A stretch of 64,000 bases of DNA, taken from contig NC_135571.1 of the NCBI RefSeq assembly GCF_964340395.1, forward strand, positions 14,433,046-14,497,045, read 5' to 3'. Position numbers and translations under genes: made by a program. Below are positions 13,535 to 24,400 of this stretch, in pieces (positions within the stretch are counted from its first letter, which is position 1; the number at the start of each line of letters is the position of its first letter). Under the pieces are notes generated by a model. It was not told the DNA's origin. It saw only the letters and a program-made list of their open reading frames with translations, and did no database searches. This DNA comes from Glandiceps talaboti. Lineage: Eukaryota > Hemichordata > Enteropneusta > Spengelidae.

Positions 13535-13950
13535 TGTGAACATGTGGCTATAGAGAACTCAAGATGTGAACATGTGGGCTATAGAGAACTCAAGATGTGA
13601 ATATGTTGGCTATAGAGAACTCAAACTGAACATGTGGGCTATAGAGAACTCAAACTGAACATGTGGGCTATAGAGAACTCAAAATGTGAATATGTGGGCT
13701 ATAGAGAACTCAAGATGTGAATATATGGGGTATAGAGAACTCAAGATATGAACATGTGGGCTATAGAGAACTAGGGATGTGGATATGTGGGCTATAGAGA
13801 ACTCAGGATGTGAATATGTGGACTATAGAGAACTCGGGATGTGAATATATGGGTATAGAGAACTCAAGATATGAACATGGGGGCTATAGAGAACTCAGGA
13901 TGTGAATATGTGGGCTATAGAGATCTCAAGATATGAACATGGGGGCTATC
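13535..13950. repeat. About 31-bp minisatellite x 14
   Basis: Unit AACATGTGGGCTATAGAGAA plus CTCAAGATGTG. Variants differ by small indels, so no frame stays open. Confidence 0.92.
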
Positions 13951-14337
13951 AACGGATCAGAATTTTCAAATTGGTGTATTGTTCCCCTATCCCATAATAT
14001 GGGGTATAAGTTTGGACACATTGGTTGATATCAAACTATGCAAAGTGTCATGTCACAGCTTTTAACACCAATTTACAAAATGTACTGAAACTAAAAAATA
14101 AATAAATAATAAATGACAATTTGTACTCCTAGGGTAAAGTGAATCCTAATTTTTTACTAACATCTTGTTTTATAATCAAGACTGTGTGATAACAACCTGT
14201 TGTCACTTACCCCTAACAATGTTGACCACAAGTTTAGCATTTGATATCCAATATAGTGCTTTGCCTTGTGAGTAGAAATTTTCATTTTTAGCAATGGACC
14301 CAGTGACCAAGCGTGTTCATTCTCACAAAGCAAATCA

Positions 14338-14348
14338 TCATCATCATC

Positions 14349-14439
<91 letters not shown>

Positions 14440-14460
14440 TGGTACAACAACAACAACACC
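14338..14460. repeat. (CAA)n trinucleotide microsatellite
   Basis: About 35 uninterrupted CAA units, then ATGGTACAACAACAACAACA. The poly-Gln, poly-Val and poly-Leu frames are by-products. Confidence 0.97.
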
Positions 14461-14607
14461 ATGGTGGTGGCATATAGTTAGACTCCAATGAGATTTGAAA
14501 ACTAGTCAATACGGCGTATTCCGGTTATCGAACTTCCGGTTGTTTCGCAGGAAAGTATCGCGAGAGGGCGCACCATATCTGACAAAGTGAGGGCCAGAAT
14601 TTTCGTC

Positions 14608-15370
14608 ATGGCATCTAATAGTATGGCGATGTATGAAGCTGTCAACAAAATGGGCGTAAAAGAACTCCGTGCATTCATAAAAGAGTGGAAAATTACTACT
14701 TCTAAATCTACTAGATACCGCCAGAAATGCTGTAAACCTTGGTCTTGAAACACTAGAAAATGATAATTTTCTGAGAGAACGGAAGAGACGAATAGTGGAT
14801 GTCAAGCATCAAAATATAGAACTAATCGACAGTGGAAACATTGAAAGTTGGACGGAGGACCTTCGAAATATACCCGATGTATACATGATAAACATATTTC
14901 TTTACCTTACTGGTGTCTGTTGCTTGACAAAAGAACGATTAGAAAATTACAAATCTGACAACAGCTTCCAATCTGATTAAAATCCGATGTAGATGTTGGC
15001 TGATCGTTCATTGCTATTTTACCTTCGTTATTTTGCCTGAATTGACCTTCTTGGTACATGTTTACATTTTTTAGCTTGCCTGATCGCCTCCTCTACGATC
15101 AGGCTAAAAAATGTAAACATGTACCAAGAAAAATAATATCAGGCAAAATAACGAAGGTAAAATAGCAATGAACGATTAGCCGACATCTACATCGGATTTT
15201 AATCAGATTGAACAGCTTCCAGCTACAGTCATTGCAATATTGAGAGTTCGGTCGACAATTACCAAGCCACATGTTTATATTGTAACTGATGTCGCCGCAT
15301 ACTTAGGCCTTTCTTGTTTATTAGAACAGTGGTGTAGCACCACGGGTGAAATCATAAAACTTTGTCCGGA
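14608..15370 (+). pseudogene. Broken ORF of the TIR element, interrupted by a MITE
   Basis: From the ATG at 14608 it reads MASNSMAMYEAVNKMGVKEL, then RAFIKEWKITTSKST. A frameshift near 14705-14720 leads to NAVNLGLETLENDNFLRERK and later IPDVYMINIFLYLTGVCCLT, ending at KSDNSF where the MITE at 14969-15210 inserts. Beyond the MITE an open stretch in another frame reads VIAILRVRSTITKPHVYIVT. The first 40 residues have a SAP-like helix pattern. I do not recognise the family. The frameshift and the insertion make a functional product very unlikely. Confidence 0.5.
14969..15210. mobile_element. Hairpin MITE copy 1 with 9-bp target-site duplication
   Basis: A 242-bp foldback. Arms start CAATCTGATTAAAATCCGAT and end in its inverse; nearly the whole length pairs around a short centre near 15080. 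It is flanked by AACAGCTTC at 14960-14968 and 15211-15219, a perfect 9-bp duplication. A 9-bp TSD is typical of Mutator-like elements, but this is inference. Confidence 0.88.
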
Positions 15371-15611
15371 AAAAAAACATTTCATGTACTGGTTATAAGT
15401 TGGCATAAACATATTTGTATTGATATACTCATCTTTACTATCACACTTTGGTTAGCTTGCTATTCTTCATTCAGGACCATCAGTGTATAAAAAACCCCAT
15501 TGAAGTCGGCAACGAATCATAAATATTGTTGTACCACACCGCCCACCCCTTCAATGAATCGGCCTTCCATGTAACGTTTACGTGGTTCACTCATCATACC
15601 ATGTCTTATAC

Positions 15612-15834
15612 CGATCTGATTAAAATCCGATGTAGATGTCGGCTGATCGTTCATTGCTATTTTACCTTCGTTATTTTGCCTGAATTGACCTTCGTGGTAC
15701 ATGTTTACGTTTTTGTCCTGATCGGTAGAGGAGGCGATCAAACATGTACCACGAAGGTCAATTCAGGCACAATAACGAAAGCAAAATAGCAATGAACGAT
15801 TAGCCGACATCTACATAGGATTTTAATCAGATTG
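15612..15834. mobile_element. Hairpin MITE copy 2 with 9-bp target-site duplication
   Basis: Same family as the copy 400 bp upstream (GATCTGATTAAAATCCGATG arms). It is flanked by GTCTTATAC (15603-15611) and GTTTTATAC (15835-15843), a 9-bp duplication with one mismatch. The central region is rearranged relative to copy 1, and arms show more mismatches. Confidence 0.85.
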
Positions 15835-16825
15835 GTTTTATACAAGCTGCAATAACTGTAGCGTATATTGTGATTTTGAGGGTTCTTTCCTCTGTTTTTG
15901 TACCTTTTTCCGTTCCGATGTTTGACTGGAAGCAATCGCTACAATTTCTCCAACGGTAACGCAAATGGACGAGGTCACACTGAAAACGTGAGTGAGATGT
16001 CAGTGTACTACCCGTTTCAAAATGTTGCTACTTTTGGGTTTTCCTCACGGTCGAATTGCAGAGCCAAACTTACGCGAAATATTAGGAGAACAAGAGGTTA
16101 ATTTGCTATTTCGTTATTTGATGGGCGATAATGCAATATTATAGCGTAAAGTTACGGGGAATGACAGAAAATCTTTAGTCAGTGGTTACGATGCCTATAG
16201 ACTCTATGCTTTGCAACAATGCTCTACAATTCTGGCCCTCACTTCCGGTTCTAAAACAGCGCCCCTAGTGGCCAAACAATCATATCTTTTATCTTTTCGG
16301 GGCTTCTTCGATAACCGGAATACGGCGTATTCATTGGTATTAAAGAAACCCATTCTAAGTGAAAACATGTAATTACATGTAGTGTCTGTATTAGTTGTAG
16401 TAACACATGTACAACAGGTTGTGGATTTGCATATCATTAGCATCAGATTAGCATACCATATCTGTGGTAACAGATGTAAACAGGGTAACTGATCACCATT
16501 CTATCAACATGTATTATAGTGACTGGCAGTGGTAAAAACATGCAGCTTACTGATGACATTTCCCACCTTTTTCTAAGCCATATTTCTCTCCATGCATTTT
16601 TGAACAGAATTACTAGTATTCAAATTTGAGACACTGACAGTGACATGATTTGTGCAATCTTAGCAGAGCCATATTGTAAGTTGATTGTATTACATTACTG
16701 CTCAGTCAGATAATGATTGAGAATTAACAATCCCATTCAGAGTCTAAAATATTCTAGTCTACATCAGTATATGTGTATATAGTGTCTATACACGTTACTG
16801 TACAATCACCTCAATCATCCCTACC

Positions 16826-16866
<41 letters not shown>
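16826..16866. repeat. (GA)n microsatellite
   Basis: About 20 GA units. Confidence 0.97.
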
Positions 16867-16869
<3 letters not shown>

Positions 16870-17960
16870 AAATGAAAACAACTACACATAATATTAACTA
16901 GACTGAAAACATTCACTGTTGTGTTGAGTGGAATTTAGGGGTGGACATACACAGTATGTAAAAGACATAATAGATATATTATGAAGGAAACATGTAAAGC
17001 AATTGATGTAACAATTGATCCTTTTCATACCCAAAACAGACAAGCCAAGATATATTGATAGAGATGCCCCAGATACTGTCACTGATGGGTTGAACTGATA
17101 AAGTCTCTGACCTCTCACATTCATGGATTGTTTTAGTTTAAGTGGCCATCTAACTAGTCTAGTGCTGTCCTTCATCTCTCTTCAGAGATGATTTGATATC
17201 TAGACTATCATCTCACCATAGTTATAATAATGTGATATGCCTGAAGCTTTTTGTAGGTTATGTGAATGAAAGAGTGACACCTGTTAATGACACACTTGTG
17301 GGATTATATGTTGAAATTTGAATTTGAATTGTGGGAAGTGACTTTTACTTAGCCTAGCAAACAAAAAAGTCATTTGTTTTGGGATGTCCCAGTCCAATAT
17401 TTCCTTTCCCTGTGTTGTCATTTTAGTTCAAGAAGTACACATATATCTTGTTCTTAAAACTTTCACTTAAGAAATTCAATAAATTGTAATGAGGTGCTTA
17501 AAATATAAAATGACTGTAGGGGCATATTGTCAGGGGCTTTACAATTACTATAGTACATAATATACCATATAGATTAATACAGTTAAACATAAGGGGGTGG
17601 GGTGGTGGGGGGTTGTGGGGGTGGTGGGGGGGGGTAATTGATTTCCTGTCAAACTGTTTCCTCTGTGTTTCCACATTAGTAACTTGTAATCTAGCAAATA
17701 GAAACAAACAAACCTGTTTACAGGATTTTGGTTGTTTTTCTTTCATAAATTTCGATGAATCTGTTGATCTGTAAGGTACTTATGAATGACGTACCATACC
17801 CTTATGATGACACAGGCTGTGCATTCTTGTTAGCGTCATCTTTGCAACGGGTTTGGCGTCATCATAAATGCTTCTTCCTGTGTCCTTGGCAACCAGAGGA
17901 TGAGATGGTTACTATGTAACAGATGTCATTTGGTGCCAGGAAATGTTTACAGCAATGAAT
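16870..17960. other. No gene seen; G-rich tract
   Basis: No supported exon. 17592-17635 is a GGGGTGG-type G-rich tract that could adopt non-B structure. Confidence 0.6.
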
Positions 17961-17965
17961 GATAC

Positions 17966-18142
17966 ATAGCAGTGTAGTGGTGGTGTAGTACAACCTGTTA
18001 CTTTGTTTAACACCATAGCAGTGTAGTGGTGGTGTAGTACAACCTGTTACTTTGTTTAACACCATATCAGTGTAGTGGTGGTGTAGTACAACCTCTTACT
18101 TTGTTTAACACCATATCAGTGTAGTGGTGGTGTAGTACAAGC
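17966..18142. repeat. 49-bp minisatellite x about 3.6
   Basis: Unit CAGTGTAGTGGTGGTGTAGT, ACAACCTGTTACTTTGTTTA, ACACCATAG. It runs directly into the next array; both share the start of the junction copy. Confidence 0.92.
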
Positions 18143-18296
18143 CAATGACAGTGTGCCCTCTAAGCCAATATGATGCACCACTGACAGTGTGCCCTCTAAG
18201 CCAATATGATGCACCACTGACAGTGTGCCCTGCTAAGCCAATGTGATGCACCACTGACAGTGTGCCCTCTAAGCCAATATGATGCACCACTGATGC
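18140..18296. repeat. 36-38-bp minisatellite x about 4
   Basis: Unit AAGCCAATATGATGCACCAC plus TGACAGTGTGCCCTCT. Directly abuts the preceding 49-bp array. Confidence 0.9.
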
Positions 18297-18652
18297 ACAC
18301 AATTTCTAGTGACGAACCAAATTTGGTGTTGCCCTACCTCTTACTAATACTATGTGGTGATTCAGAAGTAGTCTTTAGACGGGTTTCTAATATTTAAAAA
18401 TTAAAATTTCAAGTTGCTATCATTATTTCTTTTACATCTGATGTAAAACGTCAAAGGACTCAATACAATGATTAGATCATAAGATAAGTCTATAGTTTCC
18501 CAGAAAAAGTCCACGTAGATATGAAATTAGTTAGCAATAAAAACCACAAGTACGTCACATATTAACGTACCTTGACAATCAGGTACATACACAAGTAGAT
18601 GATGTCCAAAACAAGTTGACTCAATGTCATATTGATCAGAGATGAATCACTT

Positions 18653-18660
18653 TGACGTCA
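18653..18660. promoter_or_regulatory. Perfect CRE palindrome overlapping an RFX-type half site
   Basis: TGACGTCA followed by TGGCAAC; the reverse strand reads GTTGCCATGACGTCA, an X-box half site joined to a CRE. It lies 2.6 kb upstream of the CREB3L-like coding region. Regulatory activity is inferred only. Confidence 0.35.
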
Positions 18661-19082
18661 TGGCAACTTGAGGTAACTCTTTTCAGACAAAACAAAGTAC
18701 CTAGATTGTAGAGAAATGGTTTGCTACATTTGTTGTTGTCTGAGACACTGCCAGAACACCGGAAACATGAATCGGAAGTATTTACTAACTAATCACAGCA
18801 TAATTGCTGCACGTTTCACTACCAATCATGCTATGGTTTACCAAGATAAATACAGTATTGTTTAACATGCCGTTGTTACTAAGCAACTGACTGGGTTTTT
18901 TAAATCCACCTCTGAAAAGCCTTGATGTGTCTTCACCTGTGTGCTGTGTAGAAAACAAATAAAAAGAACTCGTCTGTTTATCAAGTCTCACTTTATACAA
19001 ACCATCCCATCAATACTACATTAACAGGACAAATAGTAATGTTGGATAAAACCAATCATGTAGGGTTGTTGATCTGCCAATG

Positions 19083-19205
19083 TCTGGACCGATTGACTGG
19101 TGTCTGCCACGATCATGGCTGTTATGTGACCGATTAGTCAGTGTCTGCCACGATCATGGCTGTTATGTGACCGATCAGTTGGTATCTGCCATGACCACGG
19201 TTGTT
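19083..19205. repeat. About 47-bp minisatellite x 2.7
   Basis: Repeated GTCTGCCACGATCATGGCTG then TTATGTGACCGAT, with point differences in the third copy. Confidence 0.85.
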
Positions 19206-21175
19206 ATGTGGATGACAAGAGTTCTAACCTATATGTAATGGTTGTCATAATAATAATAATACATATGATATATACATTGTAAATCTCTTTAAAGTATACA
19301 ATCCTACTCTTATTATTTTCTCATTTTTGCTCTAATATAAAACACTTGATGCTTATAAATTTTTATGGTGTAACAATATTAAATGCTAAGAACTAGATTG
19401 TTGTAAAGCCAGTACAGACCCTCTCTATAGCACTGTCCAAGACGTTCCACCACCAAAAATGATTTTCCATTTTATCCATGGAAAAAATATACCTTGGTTT
19501 AAATTGTGAAAATGAAAACCCAGCAGTATGTAAAAAGTAAATGTTAATGCCTATCTAAATGTGTACATTGGCTGATACATTAAATATTAATGCAACAAAA
19601 TTATATTTGTCAGGTAATTATTGAAGGAAGGATTACCTAGACATTTGCTGTTATATTGTGATAACTTTAAAGTTTGTTAGACATGGTTTACATCATGTAA
19701 AATGTTGGCATTACACAACTCACACATAAGAAGTATGGTAGTTTGTTAAAGAGTAAGCCAGCCATTGTGTAATGTAAACTAACCATTTTGTGAGTTAGTA
19801 TCAAAGTACTAGTCCTTTGAGGTTACAATATCATATGTCACAGTTATTTGCTGGTTAATAGTCTACTTTCAAAAGTATTGCTACTTAAAGTTTAGTCTTT
19901 GAATGTGACCCAAACATCATTTGACCTTGCCTATACAGTGACCACTAATAAGATCTCACACTTCTCAAATTTTGTACAAATTTCTGAAATGGATTGATAT
20001 TTGTACAAGGTTTGCTGAACTGTAATCACACAGTGGAGGGCAATCACTGTCTGTGAGTATACACTGTGTTTCATTGTAAGTTTTAGAACCTTGGTTGATT
20101 ATACACCGTGTTTCATTTTAAGTTTTAGTACCTTTGTTGTTATTACCACACATGATACTGATAAGAAAGTGGAAGCATGGACATGGAGAGTCTGTGGTGT
20201 AAGATACCAATGTTTGATAAAACATAGTTTGGATTTGTATTGTAAATTTGAGAGCTCCTGAAGGGTTAATTGAAACTGTGTATTTTACAAAAACATGTTA
20301 ACCTAGACTGTAGTCGTGTGGGGTTTTGGACTGTACCCCAAATCCCCACATGATTGGACTCAAACAAATACTACTAGATATCACCTACAACAGGACTAAA
20401 AGATATTACATGTAAACTGATAGACTAGAGAGTTGAAAGTGATTATTTGTTTATCTAAGTTATTGAGTGTGTTTGAGATGCTTTCAATGAGATCTTTTCC
20501 CTTTGTAAACTCATTGCTTTTATTGCATCATCAAGTTTTTGTAGTTTGTATAACTTCTACTTGTGAGTATCTCAGTGTGAGTCATGGTAGTTTTCAAATT
20601 GATAGTAACTGTACCCCTGTGTTGGTTTACTGGATTGATGGTATTTCAACTAGTTAAAAGTTTACAAGGGAAGGCTTGTTGTGATTGGCACATGAGGCAA
20701 CTTTGTAGCACAGCTGATTGGTTAAAACTGGGGTGATAAAACTAGGATGATTAATAGGGAGTGTAGAACTGTTGACATTGTATCTGAGGTGTTGTGGGAC
20801 TAGAGTATATTCTTGTAAACAGACCACTTGATTCAATCACATGTCTTACGTTGTCTTCTCTCATATATACATTGTCACAACCCTGGCTTTCAGTTACATT
20901 TACTGTGTCTATCAACAACTGACTGTGATTTCATCATTTTGTACAACCAAGTAACCGGGTTGGTTGCACTGCTGTATGCAAAGCAAAGCAAAACATAGGG
21001 CTATCTATGGCAAGGAGTAATCATTTGTAGTCACTTCAGACTTGACACATTGCAGTCCTGTGTGGTCTAGCCATAAAGACTCCTCATCACGTTTACTGCA
21101 GCCATACCGCTGAAGTCTGCCATCAGTAGCACACTTAACCAGTGAATTCATAACAGTGTGTGTGCAATCCTCTCA
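19206..21175. other. No gene seen; upstream of CREB3L-like coding region
   Basis: AT-rich. A first exon for the CREB3L-like gene was looked for, but no ATG-bearing, phase-0-ending exon could be defended. Confidence 0.5.
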
Positions 21176-21264
21176 GAATCGGACTTTTGGACTTTAATGT
21201 TTTGAGCAGACTCAGACTCAGAGTGTATATTTTTGTCAAGTTTTATCCAAGAGATTGTGTGACG

Positions 21265-21496
21265 ATGTCTGGATTTCATCTTTGTTCATGGTTACAGTCA
21301 CTGTCAAGTGGAATGGAGGACCTGCCGTCAGACTGGCTAAACAATATCTTTGATGATCCCTTGCTGACAGATAAAGTTATCAGTGATATCGCACCTAGTC
21401 CACATATCCAGAATGAACACAGTTACTCTTTGATGACAGAACCAACACCTCCATCACCACTACTACCTGGCTACCATTTAGATGACTTTGGCAAGG
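21265..21496 (+). CDS. CREB3L: CREB3L-like exon a (acidic N-terminal activation region)
   Basis: The frame is open from before 21176. From the ATG at 21313 it reads [18 protein letters not shown], followed by an EHSYSL block and TPPSPLLP. These align with the MEDF..FFDDPVL and AEHSYSL segments that I recall from vertebrate CREB3L1. The donor is AAGG|GTGAGT at 21496/21497, phase 1. The start is unclear. A good acceptor (GGTTACAG|TCA) at 21297/21298 in phase 0 suggests the segment may be internal, with the real first exon upstream. A second acceptor-like CTCTCAG ends at 21176. Without a further exon, the ATG at 21265 or 21313 would be the start. Confidence 0.85.
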
Positions 21497-24400
21497 GTGA
21501 GTACACAAACACACATATATATATATATATATTACAATACTATGTAAATATGTAAAAATGAGGAAATCTGGTCCGATTTATTTTCTTATGAAAACATGAT
21601 ATTTATCAAACTTTGAGAAGCCTAGTAGTGAGAGAGAAAGAAAAATCTGGTCAGATTTGTTTTTCGTATAAATTAGTTTTATTTGTCAAGATTAAAGAAC
21701 CTGTAACAAATTAATCGACTAAGTTTTGGGAAGAACAGTAAGAATTTAAAAAGGAAATCTTGTAAATTTTAATTTACTTTCTATTCAGCCATAATTATTG
21801 TTTTAATTTTGATACATACATATAAATTTTTGAATTATTTGACGTGTACTGACATATTAAGATTATCAGATCATATGTTTGCATTTTTGAAGGACTATGA
21901 AGTTATTTCATTCCTCTTTAGACCTATTCATTAAATCTCAAGATCTCTCTTTATGGGGGTCAGAGATAATAATTGAGTTCCACAGATAGATGAGGACCAC
22001 TTTGGAGCATTCTTACTAACTGTGATAGTGTAAATTACACTAGTATTTTAATAGCACCACTAGTATTTATGTAGAGAAGTTGTAGTACTTTGAACTGAGT
22101 TGGACCAAGTACGTTGAGCTGAGTTGGAGCATAACATAAACTTGTTAGTTTATTGTAGTTTTTAAGCCTTCTATCAAGTATACTGATAACCTCAAATGTT
22201 ATCACTTACACTCCTCATCTCAAGTAGCTGGTCAAGTGAGGGCGCCCTCGCAGTCAAACTCTGTCTTCCTAACTTTTGACCGTTAATCTGTTGTATTCAA
22301 CTTGTAGTTATTTGTGTACAGACAAATACCCATTTTTCTACAAGTCTGCCTGACAACTGTTTTTTAACCCCGATATCAATCGTAATCTGACCATAAGCCT
22401 ATAATCCTCAATGTTGAAATGTTTTTTTTTTTTTTTATAGTTTTCGATTACTACTATTTTATCAGTAAAGCCAGAGATCAAGCAGGATTATTCTTTTATT
22501 CAGTACCAACTTTATCAAAAGCTCAGTCACACGACTGAGTTTTACACCCAAACTTCAAAAGCAAATGTAGATTATGATTTGGGGTATTTATTTTGGGATT
22601 TTTAATTTATAAAAACAATGTTATAATGGCGTCCAACTTGAAAAATCAATGTGTAACACCATTAACAAAGTCTGTGTTTGTGAGTCAGTACATTGTAAAA
22701 AGCTAAAAACTGTACACATTTTGGTATTGTAAGTAAAATAACAAAGATTTTACACATTTAGAAGTCTTTTGTAGTGTATTGAGTTACAAACACAGACTTG
22801 GTATATGTTATTTCATATTGATTTGTCAAGTAGGAAGCCATTATAAAATTGTTTTATAAATTAAAATAAAATAAATACACAATCTTCATCCATATGTATA
22901 CTTTAACTATTGTCACATTGCTGTGTATATTTTTTGATGTAGATGTTGACACTGATGGACTCTACTACTCTAGTTCCCCATCTGAACATTCTGGTTGTCA
23001 CATAAAGCAGGAACCACCAATGGAAGACTATGAAACAGCTATGAATTTAAGTACAGAACCTAAAATCCAACTTACCACCACACCAATCTTTACAATGTCA
23101 GAACCAAAGCAACGATTTCAACATAGAGTGAAACCAGAACGAATGGACATTGATAACTCCCTACAGGATCCCAGTAAGTTGTTTTATAAGTAATTACACA
23201 CAGTCAGTACTTAAATAACAAACCATAATCAAATACAGTATAATTTTAATGTCCCTGCACTGTTATCTGTACAATTTACATTTTTGTACTTTTTAAAATG
23301 CGATCAAATTAAATACCTGAAATAAAATTTTCCCCATCTAGGTGCTTCTGAAAAATAACATCGTTCAATTTCTTTGTCGACACAATTACTTTCACCCCAG
23401 GACCATGTACTACACATACATTATTGACATACATGAAAATAAGTCAACCTTCTTGTTTTATTTTGACCCACTAGCATGACATCAAATGCTATTACAGGTG
23501 AATGTACCGAGAATTGTATTTTAATACTCATAATGGGGGTCATATACTAAACCCTTTTAAAAATATTTTTTAGAGTAAATAACTTATTAGATTTGAAAGT
23601 CCCATTTCTTATGTGGTTGACCCTTGTAATGACTTTGTATAGTTCAAATTGTATACTTTCTATAGATTACAGTAATGGGTATTTGAATCCTGGTAACTGG
23701 GTATGCTGGCAGTTTAAATATTGGCATCTAGCTGAGAGGGTGTTAATTGTCATGTTCTCATCTTGTGCCTAATCCATATCAAGTAGAAGTTGTATCAAAG
23801 AACTGTCATCGTGTTGACAGAACGTGTACACTCTCACCCATTTACACAAGTTAACCAGTGTTTATAAAAATAACCAACATTCTATTTTCTTGGGTGACAC
23901 CATAACTTCCGCTCCATGTGCATCACAGACACATGTGAGAAGTAGTCAACCTTCTTGTTCTAGTTTGCCCCTCTAGCGTGAGGTAAAATGCTATTGCAGG
24001 TACCCAGAATTTATGGAATACATTTTTGGCAGTGTTTGAGTATTCTCCATTTCCTACAAGAATATTTCCTTTCAATTTGACCAATTTGAGACCTATTTAA
24101 GCGTTTAACTTTGTGATTTGATGAAATACCTTTCATTGATAGAATCTGAAATCTAGTCAAAGGTTTTAACCCCCTCCCCCTCCCCCCTCCCCCCTCCCCT
24201 TTCCTTTCTAAACTTCTGATTTGTGGAGAAATTAATAAATGGGCACTAGTAATAATACTTTATATGGGTGTGGGTTTTTGTGGACCGAGGTCATATGGTC
24301 AAAGAGCTGGTACATTGTGTACTTTAGAATGGTCTGTAAACTGTTGAGGTTCACAAAATCCATATTGACTTGGGAAGGTTTTATCATATACCCTATGTAG

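Larger units (their letters stand above)
14508..16331. mobile_element. 1.8-kb terminal-inverted-repeat DNA element, degraded
   Basis: Left end AATACGGCGTATT then CCGGTTATCGAA; right end TTCGATAACCGG then AATACGGCGTATT, a 25-bp inverted repeat with one mismatch. Subterminal GTGAGGGCCAGAATT (14587) also recurs inverted near 16240. CpG content is higher than the flanks. It contains a broken ORF and two nested hairpin MITEs. A diverged relative of the right end lies at 46382-46456. No clear target-site duplication. Superfamily not assigned. Confidence 0.75.

Noticed and set aside
14157-14509. Poly-Val, poly-Leu and poly-Gln proteins
   Set aside because: Six-frame readings of one (CAA)n microsatellite; no flanking domain.
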